From positions 1-57,119 of the forward strand of contig JAQGDQ010001181.1 of assembly GCA_030141605.1 (NCBI GenBank): DNA of 57,119 nt. Direction: 5' to 3'. This document shows positions 45,590 through 57,119 of this stretch, piece after piece. A model generated the notes under the pieces. That model made no database searches. It was given only the letters and a program-made list of their open reading frames with translations, and was not told the origin of the DNA. The DNA is from Tubiluchus corallicola. Lineage: Eukaryota > Priapulida > Priapulimorpha > Priapulimorphida > Tubiluchidae. The position numbers and the translations under genes are program-made. How positions within the stretch are numbered: position 1 is the stretch's first letter; every line of letters starts with the position of its first letter.

Positions 45590-45736
45590 TCCCTTTTGAC
45601 CACAATCAATCTTGTTAGCATTGTTTGCCTTGTTTTCAGTCCCTTTTGACTACAATCAATCTTGTTAGCATTGTTTGCCTTGTTTTCAGTCCCTTTTGAC
45701 TACAATCAATATTGTTAGCATTGTTTGCCTTGTTTT
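45590..45736. repeat. Three tandem 50-bp units (right arm only)
   Basis: TCCCTTTTGAC(C/T)ACAATCAA recurs at 45590, 45640 and 45690. The left arm has a single unit near 33490-33540. Confidence 0.5.
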
Positions 45737-46302
45737 GAAATCATAGTAGCCAGAGAAACACACCCAAATACAGGATTCAACTGCATATTGATTTTTGCGC
45801 ATTCTTCAAGACGCCTCGCTCGGCAGTACGGCTCCTGTTATTAGTCTTTGCCTTATTACCGTTCATAACTAAGCCCCGCCGCTACTGTATTGATCATTCT
45901 AGTGTTTTGACAAAGCTGTTTTTGTTGGTTTGGTCGGAAATACAAACCAAAGATTTTGCCCACTCAAGTGGTATCTGTTACAGCGAAGCACCGTCGAACT
46001 AAAATCTAGGTTAATAAGGAGATCAGCTGCCACACGAAACTCTTTCAGTGATGGCTACCGTGATTTAGCCAGGTAATCTGTTTAAATTGAATCGTAAGAG
46101 AGCAGGACTTTGTAAATAGTTTGTCGTAAGGTTATTGGTATTCAAACAAGCTCGGTGGGCGCACACTCCAATATCTGAAGATAGAAATTTGTCTATGCCA
46201 TTCATAAAACGCCTTAAAATCTCTTATGTTATAAATAATATAGATAACATTGTGTCTGTTGTGTATCGACTTCTAACTCTTATTAGAAATGTTAGCCATT
46301 AG

Positions 46303-46658
46303 CAGGGCCTATTTCATGGGGGGGGGGGGGGGGGTAAGTGGGGAGACATCCCCGGGGCGTCACCCTCCAGGGGGGCCTCTCGCCAATGTAACATTTTTTG
46401 CTTTATGTGAACATACTGCCTCCTCTCTCTCTCTCTTGCCGCACGCGCGCTGTTTGCCAGTATTGACAAGTATTAAGGACTGGTCTTGAGAATAAAGCAG
46501 TTTTTCTTTCAATTGTTTTTTCCTTTAACAACTGTATACCTCCATATTTTCTCTTCGAAAATGCTTCTCCGGCGTTGTAGCAGTTCGAAAATTCAAAACC
46601 CGAGGGGGCCTCACACGCCCCACTTCCCCGGGCCTAGCTTAGGCTGAAATAGGTCCTG
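46303..46658. mobile_element. hAT-type MITE, family M (right arm)
   Basis: Mirror of 32564-32919 with the same 8-bp duplication read on this strand, GCCATTAG (46295-46302 and 46659-46666). The insertion therefore predates the separation of the arms. Confidence 0.5.
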
Positions 46659-48023
46659 GCCATTAGTAAACTTCCACCAAGGTAGACATGGAGCTAAGAG
46701 GTAATTTGCTATTAATGATATTTGCCCGGTAAATGGAGTCTACTGTAAGAGATTTCCAAAGACTGCTGACCCATTGTCCTGGCTTCTGAGACCCACAGAA
46801 TACCGAGATTTGTCAGCTTTTTTAGAAAAGTTATAAATGACAAAATGGCAGTTTTTGTTGTTTGTCTTCGCGAACTTCTAATATCAGTCTTGCATTTTCA
46901 TGTTAGTCTATGCTAGACAGGACGAGTGTAAGGAGTCAGAAATGGGTCCTGACTCAGGGCTCACCGTGTAAGTGTTGTAAACTTGGGCCCCAGGACCACA
47001 CTGCCGGTTTCCGTACTTGTCGGTACTTTTCGCGCGCAAGTACAGCATGCTAGCGCAAATATGGCCTTTTATTCGCTAAATAAATAAATGGAAATACGCG
47101 GCGGGGTTTTTGTTAGCTGTTTTTTTACAAGCCTAGTCAGTTTGCAGTGTACAAACAGCTGTAGTCTGTAGCCGACTGAATGAAGAACAGTGATTTCAAA
47201 ATTCGCAACGAAAGATCAACTTTGAGAGGGATCGTCTTTAATTATCCTTCATAGATTGAATGGCAGAAAGCAGATTTTAATGATTTTCGTCTGCGCTTTT
47301 GTTCGATTGCTTTTAATTGCGCATTTCTCGACTTCGCGCGGTATCGTGTGTCTACGTGTTGAATGACGTAATCAATAACCCCATCCCTAATCTTGTTAGA
47401 CTGAAGTTTGTAACTGGAGATGTTGGAAAAACCGTTTTTTTCCTGTTTCGGGCGATTTTTGATCTTCTGATGCAACTGTGCTGTCAGTCAGGTTGCAAAG
47501 AGGCTGCAGTCTTTCATATTTGCAGTGTTTGTCTGTTCATTTTTGTTTGTTTGCCGAACATTTTTGTGGATTAGGGGCTGAAAAGCCTTCAGGAAGGTTA
47601 CCGCTCTTGCCACTGGAATGTCACTTATTACTGATTACTAAGCCATGGTTAAACAATGACACCTGTTGTTTTCTCGTGCTTTCTGTGTGTAATAGTCATA
47701 AATGTGCCTTGTACTGTGAGTGTCAGGGCCTTGTCAAAGTTCATGGTTGTGGCGGGACTGGATCCTGACTAATTATCAATGTTTTGTCCCCAACGTTGAG
47801 ACAGTGCACCAGCAGAGGTGTTAAAGTTATGTTCGTGTGTAAGTGTGTCTTCTCGCTATGAGTTAAACAACTAGAATCACTGTGGCAAGTATCACACTGA
47901 CAGCTACCCATCCATTGACTGATTAGCTTCAGCGCTGCCTAAATTCAGTTGTTATGTTTTTCCCTCATAGTATAACATTTACATTAACATAGTGTGCGTT
48001 TTCATACTGGTCATCAACATTAT

Positions 48024-48054
<31 letters not shown>

Positions 48055-49773
48055 GTCGTCGTCATTACTATTAAAGACATTGCAGGTTTTTTATATTGTT
48101 TTCATCACTTTCATCAACATTATCGTCATTATCATCGTCATGATCGCCACTACTGTTAAAGACATTGGAGGTTTTTCATATTGGTTTTCACTAATATTGT
48201 CAACATTATCGTCATCATCAACATCGTCGTCATCGTCGTTATTGCTATTAAGGACACTGGAGGTTTTTCATATTGTTTTCATCACTACCATCAACATTAT
48301 CATCGTCGTCATCGTCGTTATTATTAAAGGCAGCCTTCCAACTCGCAAATCTTGAACTGATTCAGACGAGCACGCATTCTTATTTGCTTCCTACATTGTT
48401 TTATAGCAAATGTTTTTCTACTTCAAGATGTCCTTGTCTGTAATGCAATTAACTCGTGAACTTGTCATAATGCTAAATACAAAGCAACCTGTTTATTGTG
48501 TTTTCAAGTACAAGGAACCAGTAGTTATGACGATGTTTAGTTAGAGACTTAAGGGAACTCTCTGATAAGTTCGCGTAAACATTACTGAGCCCTCGGAAGA
48601 GAGCTTGTTTATTTGCCTGATTTCAATTTTACAAGATGCGGTCGCTCAAATTACCCCTTTGCATGCCTTCGTGAGAACTGGAACTTCGGCAGCGGTCAGT
48701 AGCACATGTTTCAAATGTCCGGCCACTCGTGTGCATGTTGTAAATCAAGTTTGGTATTTGACCGACGGTCATCTGGCATTTGAGCGTGGGTCGTTTTAAA
48801 ACGATTATAATCGCGGGCAGAGGAATTTCTCTTGCAGTCGAGTGTTTAGGCTGCTTTGCTGGTAGCTGTACACAGCTAATGGCGTTCTTAAATAGATAGT
48901 TTTATCTACTGTATTCTAATTACTTTCTTTTTCTTTTTCGACAGTAATCTTAATAAAACGTGACTAAGCTCAACAGGTTACTGAACATATTATAATCATG
49001 ATCACAGTTTTTCTTAGTTCTCGCTCCATTTCATCTTTCATTCACTACTCCCCCCCACTTTTATGTATATATTATTATTATTTCAATTATTAATCACTTC
49101 TTTAAGATTTCCACATGCAGTTTGGCCTGTCAAGCTATGCTTTTAGGCTCAAACTGTGTGCATCAAAATTATTCCGTAATGTAATTTGCACATGCATGTG
49201 CTGCATAAGAATCTCTTTTGTAATTTCTGGATAATATTGCATTTATATTTATATTTACTTCAGTGAAATTATCTGTATTTTTATTATAGCTGTTAGATGC
49301 AGAGTGGAAATAAATAAACTTATAACTTATAAGTAAACTACGTCATTTTAACTGGAAATGTCTTCTCTGGGGTTTTGTGGAGAATACACTTTTCCTGGTT
49401 GCTCCAAGAAATTTTGTTAGACAGTTGTTTAGCCTCAGCTTAGCACTTGTCAAAGAGAATTTCGTCTGGTTGACCGCGCCCTTTGACACGTAGATTTTGC
49501 CTGGCTACAGCCTGGATTAAGTGCATTTGTCAGCACCGTTTGGTTGACAACACCCTTTAAAGCTTCTAGGAGTTGACTCTTCACAGCTGCAATTGTTAGA
49601 GAAACATGGTTGACAAATTGCTTTGAGTTTTTTCGTCTGTCGTCCAGAGTCTAGCTAGCTCAACAGCTGCAATGAATTGTTGTCAAAGTTTTTCTTACAG
49701 TGCAATGATTCTGAAACTGGAGCAGTTGTCGCCTCCGTGGAGGGGGGGAGGGGGTGTTTTGAGGGGGGTTCAA

Positions 49774-50410
49774 GGACAAGAAAAGGAGCACCTGAAGTAG
49801 GTTTCAGAAAAATCGCCTTAAAAAAATTGTACTACTTTACAGCAATTTTTATACACATATCGTATTCGCGTTGAAAGGAATTTTTGTTTGTTTTGATTTT
49901 AAATCTCCCGCAATACTGTTCCGACGGCGCCATTACATGACGTCACTACGTCACGTAAATCAGAGGAAGAAAAGGCAATGTTAAATTATGACCCAAAAAA
50001 CTTTCCGTGCAAATCTATATTACTTAACATTTCGCTTACCTGCTGGAAAGACTTATGTAACTAGACTAGTAATTTAAAATATTTGTGCCAGTTGGTAACT
50101 CACTAACCAAAAACGTATTTTAATCTTATTGACAAGATACAGTAATTTAAAATTTTACTTAATTAGCAACATGTATGCTACGAATGCTCTGATTATTTTT
50201 TCAAACTTTACTCAATGTTATCAAAACTTGTTTCAAACGACATACCATTAAAATGGCTGCGCCTAACGGTCATCGCGGGAGTTTAAATTTACACGTTTTA
50301 TACAGCGTTTCGGCCGATGCAAACCCTGCATACGAAAAGGTTGTATGTAAGTGGCATAAAATTTGGAGACGAATTTTTTAAGCTTTAAGTAAGTGGAGGG
50401 TTTTCTTGTG
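49774..50410 (-). repeat. Family A, copy A2' (right arm)
   Basis: Mirror of 28798-29426, in the fuller form with the CGTTTGAAACAAG segment intact. TGACGTCA near 49938. Confidence 0.5.
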
Positions 50411-51255
50411 GTTTAAGTGTAAAAGGATGTTTTTTCCCCGCGCGGGGAGTAAGGAGGAATTTCAATTAGAAGAGGAACTCTAAACTGTTAAAAAAGGAAC
50501 TTTTAATCACGCAGTGTGGCTCGATGTATATAGCAAATGAATTAGCAGTGTTTAAAAGTTAGTTTCTTCATGCAGTCCAAAGTGAGTATGAATTTTAAAA
50601 CTCATAGTGAAGTTTCTCCTGTGAGCTTTTCCGTACTGTCCTCTTTTTAGTAAAGCGCTTTTTCTTTTTCCAAGAACACATTTGGGTGTTGAATAAAAAT
50701 GTGAGTTTTGTGAAAGAATCTCTTATTTCTTCTTTGGAATAAAAAACGAAATTTATTTCACATATTTTTAATAATTAGTGAAAGTATAATGGCGAACGAG
50801 TTATTAGAGGCAATTTCAATGGAGGCGTTAAAGCACAAGAAACACTCTTCTCGAGTAAGGTTAAAAAATTAGTCCCGAAACTTTGTATGATCTATTTAGT
50901 GTCTTATTGCATTTAGGGCGTGCGTTGGCAGCATTGCTGTATAAAAAATGTAAATTTAAGTTGATGCGATGACAGTTAAGTGCAGTCATTTCAACCGTAA
51001 AAGTCGTTTAAAACAAGTTTAGATAACAATGCATAAGTTTGAAAAAAATCAGAGCATTCGTGGCACACTTTCCACTAACTAAACAAAAGTACAAATTACT
51101 TCATACAGTAAGTAAGATCAATAATGTGTTTTTTGGTGAATCAGTGGTGCACACTGGGATGGCAGTAGAGTGACGTTTTTCAGGTGACGCGAGTTTTATT
51201 GAGAATTTGCTTTTCCAATTGCATAAGTTTTTGAACCAGGTAAACGTAATATTAA

Positions 51256-51713
51256 CCCTTTCATACCCGTTGTATCCCGTGGGATACGAGAATATTCTCT
51301 GCCCTTAAAATTAATAAAATTTTAAAACTGACAGTTATTTGATCTGCTAATAGTTATTTTGATTTAAGCCAATAACAATAGACTAAAAATGGTGATAAAA
51401 TACCAAACTAGAAAATCTACATAGCATAAAAAACTGCGCAAGGTACAGTACTTTAGAGACGACTCTGTACAGATCAGCATGCGTGCATACTAAATGTCTT
51501 AAATACCTTAAAAAATTATCAGCAGTTGCAAAATGAAGCACATTTTATGCTTCCATTGAATCCCAATGTATCCCGTGGGATACAGGCTATATTTAGCACG
51601 CTGGCACACGTAGAAAAAATAATTATTACGTGTAAACAAGATGGACATACTGAACAAAAGTGCCAAGCCAAACAATTTCTTCTTATTAAAAAAATAATTT
51701 GGGACTGAAAGGG
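51256..51713. mobile_element. piggyBac-type MITE (right arm), 458 bp
   Basis: Mirror of 27495-27952, between TTAA at 51252-51255 and 51714-51717. The outer near-palindrome is GTATCCCGTGGGATAC here, against GTATCCCATGGGATAC in the left arm. Confidence 0.5.
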
Positions 51714-53240
51714 TTAAGTAATGTAAGTTTGTATGGAAAATTTATTGGGATACACTTTAAAATTCCCCTTTCTTTTCCGTTAAGGAATATAAGAAAACCA
51801 ACGATGGCAACTTTGGAGTGTAACTGAGACGTGTGAGTCACTGCTACAAACCCTACACGTATGTATTACACGCCTCGTTCTTATCGTTTAAGAGGTCTGA
51901 AGGGCTATGAAAGTGCATTGTCTTTCACGGAATGTGGCTTGTGTTTTGATAATCTTGAATACGAAAGAAGCAGAGTGATCCAAGGTCTTTCTTTTATGAT
52001 AGTGAAGTGGCAGTCGTGCTAGTAAAAATCAGCTCACTTTTCTGCTCTTTTGTAAGGAAGTTGCGACTTTGAACGTTTCTTTGGGATGTAGCTATTCTCG
52101 GTGTTTTTCTGCTGGTTTAGGTTGTGATAGTATTGTGTTTTGGTTGTCCAACCATGTGTTGTCACCTCCATTACACCCCCGCCCAGGCATTCTTGCATCT
52201 ACAAGTCCCTGAATGGGTGTCGGTTGGTTTAAGCATAATTGGAATGCAGTGCAGATATTTTTAGCTCCCACTATTTGTCAAAAGAACTTTGGTCGTGTTT
52301 TGAATAGATCTAGACGGTGTGTGAAATCTATTCATGATTCTGATTTGCCTTGAAAAGAGGTCTTTGTGTCGTCCTTTCCTCGTGTCGTCCCACAACCACA
52401 CACGCTGTTTTGTGTGTAGTTTGTTTATGCAGTTACATTTGTTAGGGAAAACTCGTTGTGGTGCACTTGCAAGGCTTGGGATGATCACTTTTACGTTCCT
52501 TACAGCTGGTTACTCTCCCAGATGCCATCTATTTAAGCTTGGTTCACATGACCTCAAACCTGCTTATTTGAGGTAACAACCCTACGTTTTACTAGTGGTT
52601 GGAATGCATGTGCACATCGTATAGTTGTTATGTAAGTGAGTTCTTATTTCGACAACGTAGTATCCATTTTTTTTCCTATTTGTTTTTAGCTCCTTTTTAT
52701 TTTTTTATATTAATTTACCAATTTGTCATCTTGAAATGGATTTCGTTTCGTAGCTTTATGAAATAAATGAATTAATCTTTACATTTTGCAGCTGAAGTTT
52801 ACAAACTTAGCACCCTGGCTTCAAACACAGAAAGTAAAATAGGAAAGTTAAAGCAAAAAATAACACAAAGATAGGACAGCAATTCAGGAAAGGTTTCCCG
52901 TATTGGCTTACCTCATCAGCGAAATGAATTAGAAAACTTCAAATTTATGCGACGCGGGTGTTTTGCTGTTTTCAGACACAATTTCAATCACAGTTTCACC
53001 AATTTTTCCCTCGGATCGCTTATATCTGGAATTCCTTGCCGTAATATTGTTTCCTTATTTGCTACAATCCGACTTGCTTCAAGAAGAACGTATATCTAGC
53101 TAACTCTCATCGCTAGCAGCTATTGCATTTAAATTAACAGCTAAATTAATTTCAGGAATTGTATTTCTGTGCTCACGGTGTCACCCCATTCTACTGTACC
53201 ACCTCACCTCCGCTAAAGCAGTCACAGAAAACCTTTTGAA

Positions 53241-53879
53241 AGGACAAGAAAATGGGTATCTGAAGTAGGTTTCAGAAAAATTACCTTAAAAAATGATACT
53301 ATTTTACAGCAATTTTACGCGTATATCGTACTCTTGTTAAAAGGAATTTTTGTTTGTTCTCATTTTAAATCTCCCGCAAGATATTGTTGCGACTACGCCA
53401 TTACATGACGTCATATACGCAGAACGTAAATCAGGGGAAGAAAAGGAAATGTTAAATTATGTCCAAAAATTCTCCATGCAAATCTGCATTGCTTAGCATG
53501 TGACTTACCTACTGGAAAGACTTATTTAACTAGACTAATAATTTAAAATGTTTGTGCCAATTGGTAAAATGTGGATGGCTTACCCTCCAGGGTGCGCCAC
53601 TCGCTAGCCGAAAATGTATTTTTAATCTTATTGACAAGATACAGTAATTTAAAATTTTACTTAGTAACATGTGTGCTACGAGTGCTCTGATTATTTTTTT
53701 AACTTGTTTCAAACGACCTACCTTCAAAATGGCTGCGCCTAACGGGAGTTTAAATTTACAAGTTTTATACAGCGTTACGGCCGACGCAAGCCCTGCACGT
53801 AAAAAGGCAGTACGTAAGTGGTATAAAATTTCAATGTGAATTTTTTAAGCTTTACGTAAGTGAAGGGTTTTCTTGTGCA
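53241..53879 (-). repeat. Family A, copy A1' (right arm)
   Basis: Mirror of 25336-25976. The block around its TGACGTCA (53385-53425) is unusually different from the left arm. Confidence 0.5.
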
Positions 53880-55154
53880 GTGAGATCAAAAATTTACATG
53901 CACATTATAAATTACCGTATCATCGACTGTAGCTGGAAGTTGTGTATTTAACCAATGGTGACCTCGAGTGACCTTGTGACTCTTCGTCTAACTGAATGTA
54001 GTCAAGCTGTCATCACACTCACGCTGAGAGAGACCCTCGACCACAGACACGGTGTTTGCGTGACCTTGACCAAGGTTTAGCCACTTCAGTTGTTTACACA
54101 TAGCTTGGAAACCCAACTCTCTCTGTATGAACTCACACAGTAAGCTAACACGCGGAAGACATACAAACATTCTGTGTTCTTGGAGGACTTTCACTCTTAG
54201 GTTCTCCGAGTCTTAATTGCTTTGATGCAGGAGACGTGTAATTATGGTCTATGGCAGGTATTTCCACGTCCCGTATTCTCTTCAAGGTATGAGAACAAGT
54301 GCTTCATGTGTATAGCTGGTATATAACCTTCCTACCATTTGGAATAAGCCTACCACATGTTTAATTGCCTTGGAAAAATTACCATAATAGTTTGTGAAAG
54401 TCATTTTTGAAGTTGCTGTTCAGTCAGTTTGTTATGATTGAGTTTAAGCACAGAGAAGTATGAATAGGAACCAAAAATCTATAATAAATATTTGCACTGC
54501 ACACAACAGAAAAGTGTTTATTGAACTACAGAAAATATGAGTAGCAAAACTGCTGCACTAAACATTGAGCAAAAAAGCAAAAAACAGTCAGTAAAACCTG
54601 TTTCACAGCCAGTATACAGATATAGAACTTGACCTAGGCAGAGTTGCACAGGCTTCACAACAACCATTAATTTTAGATAGGGAGAGGACCAGTGTGTATG
54701 TATTCACTGGACCATACAATTATACTGAAGGTAAGTCAGCTGGTAGAACGTAACAAGATTAGCACATAGATGACAGCACCTAATTACAATGTACAATTCC
54801 AACTTCCACGTAGTTGAACATATGAGACCTGTGACAGATTAGCAGGACGTTTTAGGTTTTCTAAATTGGTGTCATCAAATCTTGCAATACTGGTATCATT
54901 ATAAAGAAAATCTGGTATTTCATAACAAAAGTAAAATCGAAATTTTTTCGTATCAATGGCACCATCTACCCAGTTCTTAGTAAGAAAAATCTTGCATTTT
55001 TCGTTGGCATGTTAGTTAAAGAGAAAGACAACATTATTTACCGTTTTTCATCTTAACACACAGCACTAATGACTATTTAGTCACTTGCATAAATTTTTAC
55101 AAACAATGCAGGTAACGATGCAACACACAAAATAACGAATAACATATTCAGGGC

Positions 55155-55227
55155 GTTGACAGTCGCTAGTCTCGAACTCAAGATTGTGTGAATACAGTCC
55201 GAAATCTGGACCACTCGGCCACCTAAC
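55155..55227 (-). repeat. tRNA-related sequence, right arm
   Basis: Exact mirror of 23986-24058, with the same A and B boxes. Confidence 0.5.
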
Positions 55228-57119
55228 CCGGGAAAATGCTTGCTGGGATTGCTTTGCCCTGCTTTGAAGTGTCAACATGGCTTCTCTCTGTGACCGTAGT
55301 TCAGTATAGACCAGTGAAAATTATATTTGTATGTCAGTGCCCTTCCCAGGTGGTACTTAAAAGGTACTATGTTGTTTAGGTACTGGGTTTGCAGATGGTA
55401 ATTAATTTACGATTGTGGCATGCTGCTTGTTTGTATACGTAATTTTTAGCTACACAATTAGTATTAATCATTTTTAGTTAAGTTCTGGCAGGTATTTTGC
55501 ACGATAACGTGGTAACTTTTGGACGATATGTCTTACATATTGTATATTTCGTGGTGCAGAGTTATTAATGGCACAAGAACATATTTTACTGTTTAGTAAA
55601 ACCAAAATCTTGATAATGTTCTAACTTATCTAAAATTAGACGTATAAGATGTTCTTGCAAAGTTGTGTCTAATGTGGCTTGCATATTGTCAAGTTCCAAC
55701 GTGCGTGCATTTTTTCTGACAACATTGATTGTTTACGTGTACGTGCATGCATCAGTAACGCTTTTACAGTTTCACCTTCAAGATTAATTGCCTTGTTTAG
55801 TTAAGCCTCAGCAGTTCTTCAGCTTGCTTATTTGCGATTTAATGAGCTTGATTGAGGTGTGTTTGCTTACCTGCTCGTGTCTTTCTAATCCTGACTGTCA
55901 TACTAAAATGCCCAGTCTGCGTGGACGATCCACTAACAAGCTTCTTCTCCTTGAATAGAGAGAAAGAAGCCAGACTCATTCTAATACGAACGTCCGTGCC
56001 AGCTAAATGAAACGAAGGAAGCCCAGGTCACTTTTATCAACGAAATTTGCGTTACATTGGCCATTGGAAGGCAGTGTGAAGGATCCAATTAAGTATGGAG
56101 ACCTGGGCAAGCGTGTTAACGTAACTGTATGTAAAACGGCATTCTGATAATTGCAATAAAAGTTTTGGGTTTCGAAACTATTTTGATGAAATGAGCTATT
56201 CCAAGATGACACACAAAGACGGACAACCCAATCCAATATTATTTCGGGGTGGTTCTAATACTTTCTTGTACGACAGTAGTTTGCAAACTTTTGGCAGTAA
56301 TGCCACTCTAATGTCATGTAGCCCTTTTTATATACCACATTTTAACCTCCCCCCCACAATAAACAACACACAAAATTTTTTAGTTACCCGAGAGAGTTAC
56401 TGTTGTATTCTATTGTCCATTTTCCGAACGATTAATATGTATATTCTATATCCGCATAACTTTGTAAGAATGGACACCTGACTGCAGCTCTTTGGCGATA
56501 GTTTAATGAACATTGCAATAAACACTGTTCGGCGCAACTATAATTAAGATGATCAGACCTAGACCTTGCAAATCTTGTATCATCCATAAGCGTCAACATC
56601 GCCAGCTTTCCCACCCCAGGGCGCCTCAACACTGAGAACCTCTGGTGAAGAGTGAGGATCGATGTTATTTCAGAATGACGCTGGTAAGAGAGTTTAATTT
56701 AATGTAGACGCTCTTGTAATGCATACGCATTAAGCCAGGAATGAAATATGGGCTATATTTGTCTGTCAGCAAAAGTAAATGGAATGATTTTAATTCACGC
56801 GTGTAACGCATATTATCAGATAACAGCGGCAGGTTATCATTAGCTCACCCAGAGCATGCCAGAGAAGCTAGTGACAGATCTTCACTTCCTGTGCCCAGCA
56901 TCAGCAGCAGCTGAGAAGCCAAGAGTGTGGCGAATCTCTTACCCTAGGGGTTTAGTGACAGTGTTGCAACTACCGGAATTCATCTTGTGTTTTTCGTGCC
57001 CTCTGAATCTTTGTCTCCTCAATCTTGGAAAAAATAACGAGTGTCTCCTCGAGAGCAAAACGACCACAGTTTATATGAATTAAAGTCTGTTATGTGTGTG
57101 GTTTATGTGCAGGAAGATC

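Larger units (their letters stand above)
40304..57119. repeat. Right arm of giant inverted repeat, running off the window
   Basis: Reverse complement of 22089-38763. The minisatellite part 40304-40437 is extra relative to the left arm. The match continues to the last base (GAAGATC), so the true arm end is not seen. No host gene was recognised in it. Confidence 0.5.

Noticed and set aside
57113-57119. GATC at the very end of the window as a ligation or digestion scar
   Set aside because: The left arm reads through the same GATC naturally, and the window end may be arbitrary.

Overview
This is eukaryotic nuclear DNA, almost certainly from an invertebrate animal. It is AT-rich, crowded with microsatellites, minisatellites, MITE-like elements and 5'-truncated non-LTR retrotransposons, and has no long open reading frames. 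One genuine host gene is recognisable by its exons. I cannot narrow the organism further.

Region 1 (about 1-9540): the 5' end of a minus-strand gene of the PHLDB/LL5 family (PHLDB1/PHLDB2, pleckstrin-homology-like domain family B). Four coding exons (9438-9539, 8249-8369, 4709-4891, 2532-2657) join with matching phases (0, 1, 1, 1) and encode the N-terminal FHA domain. The introns hold fold-back elements, a pogo/Tigger-like MITE, short tandem arrays and a copy of a dispersed repeat called family A here. The rest of the gene, where the family has coiled coils and a C-terminal PH domain, would lie beyond base 1. Two related minisatellites in opposite orientation occupy 1-1560.

Region 2 (about 9540-22090): upstream intergenic DNA with no recognisable host gene. 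It holds tandem arrays (a ~130-bp tRNA-related array at 9764-10540, a 60-bp satellite at 18208-19285, a ~37-bp array at 19620-19876), LINE remnants (I/Jockey-like at 11490-12303, CR1/L2-like at 13125-13555 and others, an RTE 3' fragment at 20722-21330 with an 18-bp target duplication), a hAT-type MITE with an exact 8-bp target duplication (16863-17320), and a pair of ETS-type motifs that could mark a promoter (12448-12474).

Region 3 (22089-57119): a very large inverted repeat. The left arm (22089-38763) is the reverse complement of the right arm (about 40304-57119, running off the window end), around a spacer of about 1.5 kb. Over long stretches of the outer arms translated segments of 60-96 codons are identical or differ at one residue. 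An inner sampled segment near 36.2-36.4 kb differs at about 4% of positions, and next to the spacer the arms are nearly identical again. The arms also differ by a SINE-like insertion with a 12-bp target duplication (right only), 290-bp and 144-bp tandem duplications (left only), a tripled 50-bp unit (right only) and microsatellite length. This could be a real palindrome shaped by gene conversion, or two haplotypes joined head to head in an assembly. The sequence alone does not decide.
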